The notes: generated by a model from the letters alone, not told the origin. Positions 8,997-18,065 are shown, numbered from the stretch's first letter. The stretch: 64,000 nt of DNA from Enterobacteriaceae bacterium 89 (GCA_014156375.1 RQJH01000003.1:62001-126000), one strand, 5' to 3'. Translations and numbers: made by a program.

Positions 8997-11900
8997 TAGT
9001 TGTTCTCTCCAAGCAGACTTTGACCACACAGGATTTGGTAGTTTGGTTCATCTACGGCAACCTGTTTACTAATAAATTCATGAACGTTTCCAAGCGCTGA
9101 ATCATTATTGGTCTTTGACCACATACGCCGAGCCCCCAGAATCAATAACCTTTCTTGAGCTCGCGAAATAGCAACGTTTATTCGCGGCGCATCGCGCAGG
9201 AAACCTTGTAGTTTGTTGGGATTATCGCGAACCAGACTGAGAATAATTATCTTGTTCTCCTGGCCCTGATATGAATCAACGGTATCGATCTTAATCAAAC
9301 CACGTAACGATGCTGCCCATTCAGCCCGACTAATAGCATTGTCAATTTCCTCTTTTTGCTGACGATACATTGTGATTATACCAATAGGATATGGCTGCTC
9401 TGTGGTAATAGTTTGCTCAAGCTGTGCAATGCAGTCATCGCTCGATAATGACTGCAAAGCCTCTAACAGTAGCCGGACTTCTCGTTGATTATAGTAACGG
9501 CCATTACCCTTTTGCTCTTCTTCACCTGCTTCATTAGGGCTCGAACTATCGATCCAAGTAACAGTTTTGTTCCAAGGACTTGGTAACTCGGAATACCAAT
9601 CTGGCGAAACTTTCCTCGATGAATGCAGCTTACCGATATCTTGAGCGTAAAAGCACTCCGATACTAACTCGCCAATTGGTTCTACCATTCGATATTGAGT
9701 ATCGAGTGTTACGCCGTCAGTTGCTTTAAAAGCACGTTCAAAATCAGACTCGTAAAAGATCCCTTTCCCGAGTTCTAACTTTTTAGAGGCTAACTTAAGA
9801 TGCTGTTGATGATAGAATGGCGGCAATTGTTTATGATCCCCTACCAGCAACACTCGCTTGCCTGATTGCAGCGCTACCATCAATTCAGCAGCTTGTGCTC
9901 GGCCAGCCTCATCAACTATTACCCAATCAAAACTGGACTCAGCTAGCTCTAGTCGACGATTCCCAACACCAACAAGAGTTCCGCAAACCAATCGCTTACT
10001 TTTGAACATAAATCGATCAAATCCAGCCTCACCGCCGCGTAATACATCCATCCACTCTTGGCTCATTTCCAATAACTGCATAAAACGTTCAAGGTTCTCT
10101 GGATTGTTATAACTGCATTGTATGGCAATTTGCTCAGCCAACTGTCTTATCAAGGTCTCATCATAGACAAGAGTTTTCAGCAAGCTGTCATCGAATATTG
10201 AGTTAATAATTTCTTGTGTTCGCAGTTTAAGCTGATTGCTTTGTTCTAATAATTCAGTCAGTCGCTCTTGATGACTAAGACTACTGCTCTTTGTCTGGTC
10301 TACTTTATCCAGCTCACGGCTATATTGGCCATATGTCACCATCAAGGGATTCAGCGTACGATGTAACTGACATAACTGTTTGACTAATAATGGAGCCATC
10401 CCTAGACGCTTTCCAAGGGAGCTAACTCGCAGGTCATATTCACGGTGAAATTTATGCTGAATCTGTCGCTGAAGAGCTTTAGTTGCAACACTTAGCATAC
10501 CTTCATCAATCATAAGTTCATTACCAATACGTACTGTATCCAGTTCCATTCCTTTTGTATGGCAGAGCTCTCGAGCCTTGATGGCTACATTATCAACAGA
10601 CGCATGGGATTGGCCGACCAGAAGAATATTATTCACACCGCAATGTTGATACAGATAGTGAATAAATTTTGAAATAAAGGTTGTTTTACCTGTACCTGGC
10701 GGTCCCTGGAGAACTCCAACAGGTCCCAACTCGACCAACTGTTGAAATGCCATGAGCTGCTGTTCATTAAAACGTTGTCCAGGCTGATCATAAAGCTCGC
10801 GTAATGTCTCCGCGGATGGCCGCGGTTGCATTTGCTGCATACAGGGTTTCTGGTGGTAATCAAAATACTGTGGCAGATGCTGGATCTCTGCTTTGTTTTC
10901 AATTACTCGTTGAAGGGCTCTTTGACGCAACTCTCTTGATGATTTGTCACGGATCGACTCCAATTGTAGCTGGCTGCCGCTACTAATTCGCTTACGAGCA
11001 GCATCGAAATCAAAGCGAATAGCCAATAGATTCGGCGTAGTCTCACTTAGCCGCAACTCCCCTAACTGCACTGATTCACGCTTGTCTTTAATATAAACAA
11101 TGATCTTATCATCAAGTTCAAAGCTGAGGTCAGCACCGGATTCCGTAGTATATGGGTAGAGTAAGCAACCACTTGGTGATTCCTGAAAGTCAGTTGAATC
11201 GATGTTGACTATATCTCGTAGGTCTACTTCTGTGTCAGACAATGCCTGCCACAACTCAACTGGACTTGACTCACTGCTATCGAAGTCATCTTCATCCATT
11301 TCTTGATTAGGATTAGCTCGCTCAATGATGGCGTCAATTACTGGCTCGAGATTAAACAGTAGTTCAATAAAAGTATTACGCTGATTAAGTGAGCCACGCT
11401 GTAATGAAAGTTGAGTATTAATTTTAGCCTGGGAATATTTTCCAGCCTTTATACTTTCTTCGATCGATAATCCTTTTTCATACACTATTCTATTAATAGT
11501 GCGATTATCAGGATCCAGGTCTACCAATAGCCGCTCACCTAGGCCAGTGATGTAACAACGCAATTCATGCGCAAAGCGTGGGTTAGCTGACCAGTTACAT
11601 TGAAAATGATAGATCCCATCATTTTGTTCTAGAAGCTTCACTTCTTGCGGCCAATCATCTGCGCCCCAGCAAACAGGAATTACCTTATCCTGTGACTCAG
11701 ACTCCACAACTTGCTTAATCTCAGCTTGTTCCGGTGCTCGAAGTGACTGCAGCAAAGGATCGAGCGCGATTGGTATACCGTCAACGGTTTGCTTTGCACG
11801 TTCTAACTCAGCTTGCACCAGTACTGGCATATCATCACTAAATAACTCCTCAACCATACGATATACTGCAAAGCAATCTCGCCCAAAAGCATCAGTACTT

Positions 11901-13954
11901 TCAGGATTATCTGGCTGGTAGCGATTATCTGCAGTTAATTCATCACTGAATTCAAGCAATCCAATCAGGGTAATTGCTGTCTGCTCCCCAACTTGTACCA
12001 GCAGTTTCTCTGGGCAAAGATCTCCATGAGGTAACTGCTTTTCATGGAAAGCATGAATGGTGTTGATCAACGTCTCCGCAATTGTGAAACGTTGGGATTG
12101 TTCTAACACGTTCTCAGCAATAAACTGTGGCCACGGTAGACCATCCACATACTCGCTCACTAAATACAATCCGCCCTGTCCTAATAGTCCACAGGAATGT
12201 ACCTTAGGAGTTGGCAGATTTATATGCGTAAGCTTATCGATTCGCTGCTTAAAAGAGTGGATACGGCGGTTAACACCAGGTTGCTGAGGATTCAAAATCA
12301 CGCCATCCCACAATTTTACCTGCAGGGCTTTCCCACCTTGTTCACAGTGATAACTGATGCTACCAGTCGTAGCAATGGCAGCAAGCGCAGGGTAAACCAT
12401 AGATAACTGTTCAGGAAGAGGAGAAAACTCAATTAACACACCAACGCTGTTCATCCCTTCGCGAAAAAATTTGTTTTGCTTTAACTCTTGATAAATCTGG
12501 TTAGCTTCATCAAATTCTTGGCTATGTTCCTTAGTAGCCGCATTAAACTCATTGAGCATTATGTCCACGCGCGGAAAGCGTTTACTTGGCTCAAGGTTAA
12601 GAGCTTGTTCAAACCAGCTATTTAAAATCCCGCTAAAAGGATCAGTTAATGGAGCTCGCCATTCAGGCATCTGTCCACGAGTCAGTAATGATTCGCCTGC
12701 AAAACAAATGCGATAAGCAATTACAGCCAACATGAATACATCTAGACGATAGGGCTCAACTGCTTCTTCAAAAGCATCTTCGGGCAGAGTATATGGAGCA
12801 CTTTGCAATGTCGGACGTAATGCCTCCAGGCTATTATGTCCTTCCAGCGAGGCTGCGCCAAAGCCAGTAACAACAATGCTCTTTTGATCCCCTGCGTACC
12901 ATAAATTGTGCGGGTCAATATCACAATGGCCGATACCTAGGCTATGTAATTCAGAGAATGGAGCCAATAATGCACGAACGCGATCAATACGATCAGACTT
13001 ACTCCATCCGTCAGCTTCGCTATCTAGTATCTCATCTAATCGGCTAAAACTACGGCGTAACTCATACAGCTCACGGGCATCATCAGTTATATCCTCTTCG
13101 GATAATTCCCTTACCGCACGCAACATATAATCCTGCATAGTTGCACTACCATGACGAACTAGGCGACCGACTCGAGTCTCACGCAGAGCTATCTCAGACC
13201 ATAATGTTTGCATTGCATTTGCTACACCTAGGGCATCAAAGTTCCACTGACGCAGCAGACCTCTGTGTTGGCTATTGTCTTTGTGGGTAGCCCTGAATTC
13301 GTTGTAGACCATGTGAGGGTGACTAAAGAATGGCTTATCGCTCGCAAGATAACCGCTTTCTTTAAGAGGTAAAGGCCTTACTTTTGGGCCATCAAAGAAA
13401 GACTTAATGATCGGTAATGCCTCATCAGAATTTGGCCGAGGCTTTCCTCCCTCAAATAGATAAGAAAAGTTAGTGTCTTGCACTAGCTTTTCGTATTTTT
13501 TGGGGTTGCCTATAGTCAAGAATTCATCGCGGGTATGGACATAGCGACTCTCACTTGATGGTAAATTCTCAGGTCCTGCACTGCCACATAGCACTACATG
13601 AGCCTCAACATGTAAAAAGTAACCCAACTTACGAGATAGTTCTTCCTGTAACAAATCCTTTAGCCGCAGCGCATGCTCACGCTTGATCTGATAGGGACTT
13701 TTGCCTCGTGGCTTACCATTTTGCAGCCACTTCCCCCCTTGGAATGTGATACTACCATTCCACTCTTTAAGCTCTACTAAAAGCAGCCGGTCAGCAGTAA
13801 TAATTAGCGTATCGATTTCCATTGATCCTTGGCTATCGGTAACAACCAAGCCAGCATAGCCAAACCAGCTATCAGGTAACTGTTTGACCATCATATCAAC
13901 AGTTTTGGTTTCACTGCGATGCAGACCTGCACCACCTACTATCTGATACTTCAC
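8996..13954 (-). CDS. NERD nuclease-like / double kinase-like / SF1 helicase fusion protein (candidate defence effector)
   Basis: A 1652-residue multidomain protein. Residues about 5-125 are NERD-like, with the acidic core EID (46-48) and VELK (60-63) of a restriction-endonuclease-type fold. Residues about 230-470 look like a protein kinase: HCDIDPHN (343-350) fits the HRDxKxxN loop, but the DFG Asp is Gly (GFG, 364-366). Residues about 515-705 are a second kinase-like unit: VKLW with a candidate Lys 547 and HGDLCPEK (643-650), with no DFG. Residues about 1060-1610 are an SF1 helicase of the Upf1/Dna2-like (COG1112) type: GPPGTGKT (1084-1091), VDEAG (1347-1351), GDHKQLPP (1372-1379), QYRM, DTVDSYQGQE, and NVAISRAQERL. 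Start is GTG 13954 after AGGAGA, 5 bases away. Mokosh type I defence also joins a kinase domain to a COG1112 helicase, but the NERD head and this partner are not what I recall for it. Function is inferred. Confidence 0.88.
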   Translation of the reverse strand: MKYQIVGGAGLHRSETKTVDMMVKQLPDSWFGYAGLVVTDSQGSMEIDTLIITADRLLLVELKEWNGSITFQGGKWLQNGKPRGKSPYQIKREHALRLKDLLQEELSRKLGYFLHVEAHVVLCGSAGPENLPSSESRYVHTRDEFLTIGNPKKYEKLVQDTNFSYLFEGGKPRPNSDEALPIIKSFFDGPKVRPLPLKESGYLASDKPFFSHPHMVYNEFRATHKDNSQHRGLLRQWNFDALGVANAMQTLWSEIALRETRVGRLVRHGSATMQDYMLRAVRELSEEDITDDARELYELRRSFSRLDEILDSEADGWSKSDRIDRVRALLAPFSELHSLGIGHCDIDPHNLWYAGDQKSIVVTGFGAASLEGHNSLEALRPTLQSAPYTLPEDAFEEAVEPYRLDVFMLAVIAYRICFAGESLLTRGQMPEWRAPLTDPFSGILNSWFEQALNLEPSKRFPRVDIMLNEFNAATKEHSQEFDEANQIYQELKQNKFFREGMNSVGVLIEFSPLPEQLSMVYPALAAIATTGSISYHCEQGGKALQVKLWDGVILNPQQPGVNRRIHSFKQRIDKLTHINLPTPKVHSCGLLGQGGLYLVSEYVDGLPWPQFIAENVLEQSQRFTIAETLINTIHAFHEKQLPHGDLCPEKLLVQVGEQTAITLIGLLEFSDELTADNRYQPDNPESTDAFGRDCFAVYRMVEELFSDDMPVLVQAELERAKQTVDGIPIALDPLLQSLRAPEQAEIKQVVESESQDKVIPVCWGADDWPQEVKLLEQNDGIYHFQCNWSANPRFAHELRCYITGLGERLLVDLDPDNRTINRIVYEKGLSIEESIKAGKYSQAKINTQLSLQRGSLNQRNTFIELLFNLEPVIDAIIERANPNQEMDEDDFDSSESSPVELWQALSDTEVDLRDIVNIDSTDFQESPSGCLLYPYTTESGADLSFELDDKIIVYIKDKRESVQLGELRLSETTPNLLAIRFDFDAARKRISSGSQLQLESIRDKSSRELRQRALQRVIENKAEIQHLPQYFDYHQKPCMQQMQPRPSAETLRELYDQPGQRFNEQQLMAFQQLVELGPVGVLQGPPGTGKTTFISKFIHYLYQHCGVNNILLVGQSHASVDNVAIKARELCHTKGMELDTVRIGNELMIDEGMLSVATKALQRQIQHKFHREYDLRVSSLGKRLGMAPLLVKQLCQLHRTLNPLMVTYGQYSRELDKVDQTKSSSLSHQERLTELLEQSNQLKLRTQEIINSIFDDSLLKTLVYDETLIRQLAEQIAIQCSYNNPENLERFMQLLEMSQEWMDVLRGGEAGFDRFMFKSKRLVCGTLVGVGNRRLELAESSFDWVIVDEAGRAQAAELMVALQSGKRVLLVGDHKQLPPFYHQQHLKLASKKLELGKGIFYESDFERAFKATDGVTLDTQYRMVEPIGELVSECFYAQDIGKLHSSRKVSPDWYSELPSPWNKTVTWIDSSSPNEAGEEEQKGNGRYYNQREVRLLLEALQSLSSDDCIAQLEQTITTEQPYPIGIITMYRQQKEEIDNAISRAEWAASLRGLIKIDTVDSYQGQENKIIILSLVRDNPNKLQGFLRDAPRINVAISRAQERLLILGARRMWSKTNNDSALGNVHEFISKQVAVDEPNYQILCGQSLLGENN

Positions 13955-14277
13955 GTCTTCTCCTGCACCACTAAATTGCTGTAGGTGGTAGTCAAGTAAA
14001 ATTGGATGTAGTTATCTCAGACATTGCATAGATTGCGACTGCCTGACCCTAAAAGTGTGATTATGAAAATGAACGCCAGAAATTTTATACCGTTCGCAAA
14101 GTGAACGCATTCCAAACTTTTCAAATATATATCATCATCTTGAACATATCACTAAAACGGTGAATCCATAAGGATTCGCTGTTTTCGTTTTATTTAGTTC
14201 AGGAGGTATCATGAATAATCCGGGAGGGTCGCAGTCCTTGCAGGGCTCACTTAAGGGTTTACCGAATGGGCATCTGA

Positions 14278-14457
14278 GCGGTACTAACGTCATCAACGTT
14301 AGCCAATGCGCTGAATCGGCCGTGGCCGAAGGGGGAATGGCTAATTGCCAGCGCGCTGAATGTTCATCCGTCGCTTATCTGGCCTTGCCGATATAGTGAT
14401 TGTCTGGAGACTCGTTTGCCCAGACAGGTAGTGGATAAAGAACCAAAGAAATCGTAG
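14278..14457 (+). pseudogene. Broken second copy of an nlp/ner-like regulator gene
   Basis: From about 14293 the frame encodes the C-terminal half of a Nlp-type protein (LANALNRPWPKGEWLIASAL, then NVHPSLIWPCRYSD) and stops at TAG 14457. The 5' half is ruined: relative to the intact gene at 15065, about 30 bases are missing just before the homology, and the region upstream no longer aligns. A short reading frame from ATG 14211, with a good AGGAGG before it, runs through the homologous DNA in another frame and ends at 14396; it is not a credible protein. Homology may continue past the stop, where CAGAGCTCTTCGTGGCTCTG matches the hairpin after the intact gene. The remnant marks the right edge of the accessory insert. 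Confidence 0.75.
14293..14342 (+). repeat. 50-base perfect direct repeat shared with the intact nlp-like gene
   Basis: Bases 14293-14342 are identical to 15173-15222, while flanking homologous DNA differs at many positions. Such a perfect core inside diverged copies suggests recent gene conversion or strong constraint on the WPKGEW segment. Confidence 0.85.
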
Positions 14458-14617
14458 TTTGAAGCCGCTCACAGTACGCTGTTGTTCAGAGCTCTTCGTG
14501 GCTCTGAGGCTGTTCTGTTAGCGAGTCTCGCAGATCACAACGTTGATTACTTTCAGAGTGGGATTGGGGACGCTGCGCTAGTTACCTCAGAACTAGGTTA
14601 TTTCCAGGCTGAACACC

Positions 14618-14902
14618 TCAAGGATTTATAATCAAAGCCCCGCCAGGATTCTTCTTCTTGTACCGGTGGTACTGCAAAATCAGCTCAGCCAGCTCATCGT
14701 CGACGGCGTAGAAGTACGCCTCTGGCACATCCAGAACCGCCGCAAGCTTACAAACCAACTTGAAATCTGGAGCGTGAACTTCCTTTTCGTATGAGCTGAT
14801 CCGGGCGCTGGCAGATTCTTCGTCCAGCCCTGCGCGCACGCCTAACTCGGCTTGTTTCAAATCGGCATTCACTCGGGCAATTTTCAGTCGTCTACCAATC
14901 AC
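14618..14902 (-). CDS. XRE/Cro-family helix-turn-helix regulator
   Basis: A 94-residue protein with a lambda-repressor-type helix-turn-helix over residues about 1-62 (IGRRLKIARVNADLKQAELG, RISSYEKEVHAPDFKLVCKL, AAVLDVPEAYFY). The remaining 30 residues are a short helical tail with a basic YKKKNPGG end. It is divergent from the nlp-like gene at 15065, with a 162-base shared control region, an arrangement usual for phage-derived switch pairs. It probably controls itself and that neighbour. No toxin partner is adjacent. Confidence 0.82.
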   Translation of the reverse strand: MIGRRLKIARVNADLKQAELGVRAGLDEESASARISSYEKEVHAPDFKLVCKLAAVLDVPEAYFYAVDDELAELILQYHRYKKKNPGGALIINP

Positions 14903-15064
14903 AGTCGTTATCCCATTTATGTCTCAATACCGGGATTATCCTCCTGCCCTGATACGCTCTCTTCATGAGTCCCTTTACGGATTAAAGTAATCCTTGAATT
15001 AAGGTCAAATTCGCAGCAGAATTCAAGAATTGCGTGATTAATCACTGTTAACAAGGGACGTTCA

Positions 15065-15337
15065 ATGAAAAACACTACTGCAACTGACTGGCACCCTGCC
15101 GACATCATCGCCGCGCTGCGCAAGCGAGGTACCAATCTGGCAAAGGTTTCGCGTGAAGCGGGGCTGGCGTCGTCAACGTTAGCCAATGCGCTGAATCGGC
15201 CGTGGCCGAAGGGGGAATGGCTGATTGCCAATACGCTGAAGATCCATCCGTCTGTTATCTGGCCCAGCCGATACAGTGATTGCCACGATACGCGTTTGCC
15301 CCGTGGCGAACTCAACGCAGAACAGCCAAAAACCTGA
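15065..15337 (+). CDS. Nlp/Ner-like winged-helix DNA-binding regulator
   Basis: A 90-residue protein of the Ner/Nlp (SfsB) family, which derives from the Ner repressor of Mu-like phages. The HTH lies in residues about 10-70: WHPADIIAALRKRGTNLAKV, SREAGLASSTLANALNRPWP, and IHPSVIWPSRY. The ATG at 15065 follows AGGGACG weakly. The family binds operators near its own gene; E. coli Nlp has been linked to maltose-gene control, but no target is visible here. A damaged second copy lies 700 bases upstream on the other side of the XRE gene. An 8-bp stem with a TTCG loop at 15375-15394 follows the gene. Confidence 0.82.
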   Translation: MKNTTATDWHPADIIAALRKRGTNLAKVSREAGLASSTLANALNRPWPKGEWLIANTLKIHPSVIWPSRYSDCHDTRLPRGELNAEQPKT

Positions 15338-15374
15338 GTCCTTGTAAAGCCGTTCTGCTAACCTCCTCCATCAT

Positions 15375-15394
15375 CAGAGCCATTCGTGGCTCTG
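15375..15394 (+). terminator. Hairpin after the nlp-like gene
   Basis: CAGAGCCA-TTCG-TGGCTCTG: perfect 8-bp stem with UUCG loop, 38 bases after the stop. It lacks a U-tract, so termination may be incomplete. Confidence 0.5.
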
Positions 15395-15618
15395 GAGATG
15401 TTCCCTCCCCTGTCTCATTCAGCCATGCCCTTCTTTCATTACACCACCGATCATGAAATCGCTTCATGTTGCATTGAAATTTCGTCGCTTTCCCTCATCC
15501 AGCCGCTCTGGCATAAATGTTAAACATTAACCTATTGGTAACATAATGCCTGTGGAAGACGAGTTGTCGACACTCCGCAGTTTTCTTGTCCACGCTCAGC
15601 CTCAGGATGCACACTAAG

Positions 15619-16596
15619 ATGAATAACGGTTTCAGCTTTGCGATTAAGCGCACCCGCTTCGACGAAAACTATAACCCTTCCAAAAATACGCGTATTACCA
15701 CCAACTTTGCCAACCTGGCCAGAGGCGAGAATCGCGAGCAGAACCTGCGTAATACGCTGGTGATGATGAACAATCGCTTCAATACGCTGGCGCATTGGGA
15801 TAACCCTAAAGGCGATCGTTATTCGATCGAACTTGAAATTATTTCAGCTGAGCTGAGCATCCATGCCAGCGGCGAAGTCTTCCCGGCGATTGAAATTTTA
15901 AAAACCACTATCGTCGATAACAAAACGCAGCAGCGCATCGACGGCATTGTCGGCAATAACTTCTCTTCCTACGTGCGGGATTATGATTTCAGCGTCCTGC
16001 TGCCGGAGAGCAACAAGAACGCCGCCAATTTTAACATTCCGCAGGATTTCGGCGTTCTGCATGGCAACATCTTCAAATGTTTTCTGAATTCAGACGCCTA
16101 TAAAGAAAACTTCGAAAAGGCTCCGGTTATCTGCCTTAGCGTTTCCAGTAAAGACGTCTACAAGCGCACGGGCAATCAGCATCCGGTGCTGGGCATTGAA
16201 TACCAGCCCGATGGCGGTTCGCTGACGGAACAGTACTTCGCCAAAATGGGCCTGCAGGTGCGCTACTTCATGCCGCCAAACAGCGTCGCGCCGCTGGCGT
16301 TCTTCTTCTCCGGCGATTTGCTGAGTGATTACACCGATCTGGAGCTGATTGGCACCATCAGCACCATGGAAACATTCCAGAAGATCTACCGCCCGGAAAT
16401 TTACAACGCCAACTCGGCCGCTGGGCTCTATTACCAGCCGAGCCTCAGTCACCAGGATCACTCGTTCACCACCATCGTTTACGACCGTGAAGAGCGCAGC
16501 CGCCTGGCGATTGAGCAGGGAAAATATACCGAAGAGCACTTTATCAAACCCTATAAAACCGTTCTCGAGCAGTGGTCTGCTCATTGCGCTCTTTGA
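15619..16596 (+). CDS. mesX: MesX (DUF1852), partner of the MesD methionine synthase
   Basis: A 325-residue DUF1852 protein. The family reliably sits next to a short MetE-like gene, as here (27 bases to the next start). MesX is required for folate-independent methionine synthesis by MesD in the published analysis of MesA-D families. Its chemical role is not settled, but the system is reported to depend on oxygen. ATG 15619 (MNNGFSFAIKRTRFDENYNP) gives the family's usual N-terminus; ATG 15607 or 15586 would add a poorly supported leader. No transmembrane or signal segment is visible, so it should be cytoplasmic. An ATGTT-A-AACAT dyad at 15517-15527 may be an operator, but I could not identify a Met box. 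Confidence 0.82.
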   Translation: MNNGFSFAIKRTRFDENYNPSKNTRITTNFANLARGENREQNLRNTLVMMNNRFNTLAHWDNPKGDRYSIELEIISAELSIHASGEVFPAIEILKTTIVDNKTQQRIDGIVGNNFSSYVRDYDFSVLLPESNKNAANFNIPQDFGVLHGNIFKCFLNSDAYKENFEKAPVICLSVSSKDVYKRTGNQHPVLGIEYQPDGGSLTEQYFAKMGLQVRYFMPPNSVAPLAFFFSGDLLSDYTDLELIGTISTMETFQKIYRPEIYNANSAAGLYYQPSLSHQDHSFTTIVYDREERSRLAIEQGKYTEEHFIKPYKTVLEQWSAHCAL

Positions 16597-16623
16597 TTAA
16601 CACCGAATACAAGGTTATCGATA

Positions 16624-17655
16624 ATGAAAAAGTTACTCCCTACCTCTACCGCTGGCAGTTTACCGAAGCCGTCCTGGCTCGCTCAGCCCGAGGTACTGTG
16701 GTCACCGTGGAAATTAGAAGGTGATGAGCTGGCAGACGGGAAAAAAGATGCCCTGAGCCTGGCGCTGTATGACCAGCTGCGCGCGGGCGTGGATATCGTC
16801 AGCGACGGCGAACAAACGCGTCAGCACTTCGTCACCACCTTTATTGAACATCTGAGCGGCGTTGATTTTGAAAAACGCGAAACCGTTCGAATTCGTAATC
16901 GCTACGATGCGAGCGTGCCGACGGTGGTCAGCGCCGTAGAGCGGCAAAAGCCGGTCTTTGTTGAAGACGCGAAGTTTTTACGCCAGCTCACCAAACAGCC
17001 GATCAAGTGGGCCCTGCCGGGACCGATGACGATGATTGACACCCTTTACGACAACCACTACAAAAGCCGCGAAAAGCTGGCCTGGGAATTCGCCAAAATT
17101 CTCAACCAGGAAGCCAAAGAGCTGGAAGCCGCCGGTGTTGATATCATCCAGTTTGATGAACCAGCTTTTAACGTCTTCTTTGATGAAGTAAATGAGTGGG
17201 GCATCGCAGCGCTGGAGCGCGCGGTTGAAGGCCTGAAGTGCGAAACCGCCGTGCACATCTGCTACGGCTACGGCATCAAAGCCAACACCGACTGGAAAAA
17301 GACGCTCGGTTCCGAGTGGCGCCAGTATGAAGAAGCGTTCCCTAAACTGCAGACGTCCAGCATCGATATTATTTCGCTGGAATGCCACAACTCGCGCGTA
17401 CCGATGGATCTGCTGGAACTGATTCGCGGGAAAAAAGTGATGGTGGGCGCGATTGACGTGGCGACCAACACGATTGAAACCCCGGAAGAAGTGGCCGAAA
17501 CGCTGCGCAAAGCGCTGCAGTTTGTGGATGCGGATAAGCTTTATCCATCAACCAACTGCGGCATGACGCCGCTGTCGCGTCGGGTTGCCAACGGCAAGCT
17601 CAATGCGTTAAGCGCAGGTGCGGAGATTATCCGCAGAGAGCTGGCGGCGAAGTAG
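16624..17655 (+). CDS. mesD: MesD, core MetE-type methionine synthase
   Basis: A 343-residue protein equal to the C-terminal catalytic barrel of cobalamin-independent methionine synthase and lacking the N-terminal domain of full MetE (about 750 residues). All four zinc/homocysteine-site ligands are present: H211 and C213 (VHICYG), E253 (LECH) and C312 (NCGMTP). Next to a DUF1852 gene it fits MesD, which makes methionine from homocysteine with a methyl donor other than 5-methyltetrahydrofolate. It forms an operon with mesX and ends at a strong terminator. Without the neighbour it could be called only a MetE-like methyltransferase. Confidence 0.85.
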   Translation: MKKLLPTSTAGSLPKPSWLAQPEVLWSPWKLEGDELADGKKDALSLALYDQLRAGVDIVSDGEQTRQHFVTTFIEHLSGVDFEKRETVRIRNRYDASVPTVVSAVERQKPVFVEDAKFLRQLTKQPIKWALPGPMTMIDTLYDNHYKSREKLAWEFAKILNQEAKELEAAGVDIIQFDEPAFNVFFDEVNEWGIAALERAVEGLKCETAVHICYGYGIKANTDWKKTLGSEWRQYEEAFPKLQTSSIDIISLECHNSRVPMDLLELIRGKKVMVGAIDVATNTIETPEEVAETLRKALQFVDADKLYPSTNCGMTPLSRRVANGKLNALSAGAEIIRRELAAK

Positions 17656-17675
17656 TCACCCTCTGAAGCTGTTGC

Positions 17676-17708
17676 TGGCTGGCGACCTGAACCCTCGCCA
17701 GCCATTTT
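17676..17708 (+). terminator. Terminator of mesX-mesD
   Basis: TGGCTGGCGA and TCGCCAGCCA form a perfect 10-bp stem around a 9-base loop, followed by TTTT, 20 bases after the mesD stop. Confidence 0.82.
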
Positions 17709-17818
17709 CCCTGTGAATGACTGATAAGATCCGCCCACGCCTTCGTAAGTCCTTTCCCCCTTCCCCACTCAGGTCTATGCTTTACCCGGTAAGTCACTAT
17801 AAAAATTGAGGCAATGTC

Positions 17819-18049
17819 GTGGATAAAGAACTGATTGATGCGGGATACCGCCTGTACAGCGGTGAGAAAATTGACGTCTATTTCAACACCGGGATCTGCC
17901 AGCACTCGGGCAACTGCGTGCGCGGCAGCAGCCAGCTTTTTAATCTCAAGCGTAAGCCGTGGATCATGCCGGATAGTGTGGATCCAGAGACCGTGCAAAA
18001 GGTTATCGATACCTGCCCAAGCGGCGCGCTGAAATATCGCCTCAAGTAA
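17819..18049 (+). CDS. yjdI: YjdI family small iron-sulfur-type protein
   Basis: A 76-residue protein nearly identical in plan to E. coli YjdI. It starts at GTG 17819, giving [20 protein letters not shown]; an ATG at 17814 is out of frame. The conserved cysteines are C27, C33 (CQHSGNC) and C66 (TCPSGA), with H29 nearby; the family is annotated as a mono-cluster [4Fe-4S]-like protein, though its partner and reaction are unknown. It is followed 16 bases later by yjdJ, as in E. coli. Confidence 0.9.
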   Translation: MDKELIDAGYRLYSGEKIDVYFNTGICQHSGNCVRGSSQLFNLKRKPWIMPDSVDPETVQKVIDTCPSGALKYRLK

Positions 18050-18065
18050 CACAACGGGAGAGACC

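Noticed and set aside
14211-14396. A 61-codon frame with a good AGGAGG site just right of the helicase gene
   Set aside because: It runs out of frame through the damaged nlp-like copy, so the protein would be an artefact of the deletion.
6968-15600. Right attachment site repeating the ssrA 3' end
   Set aside because: No second copy of GGGTTCAACTCCCGCCAGCT was found by eye in this stretch.
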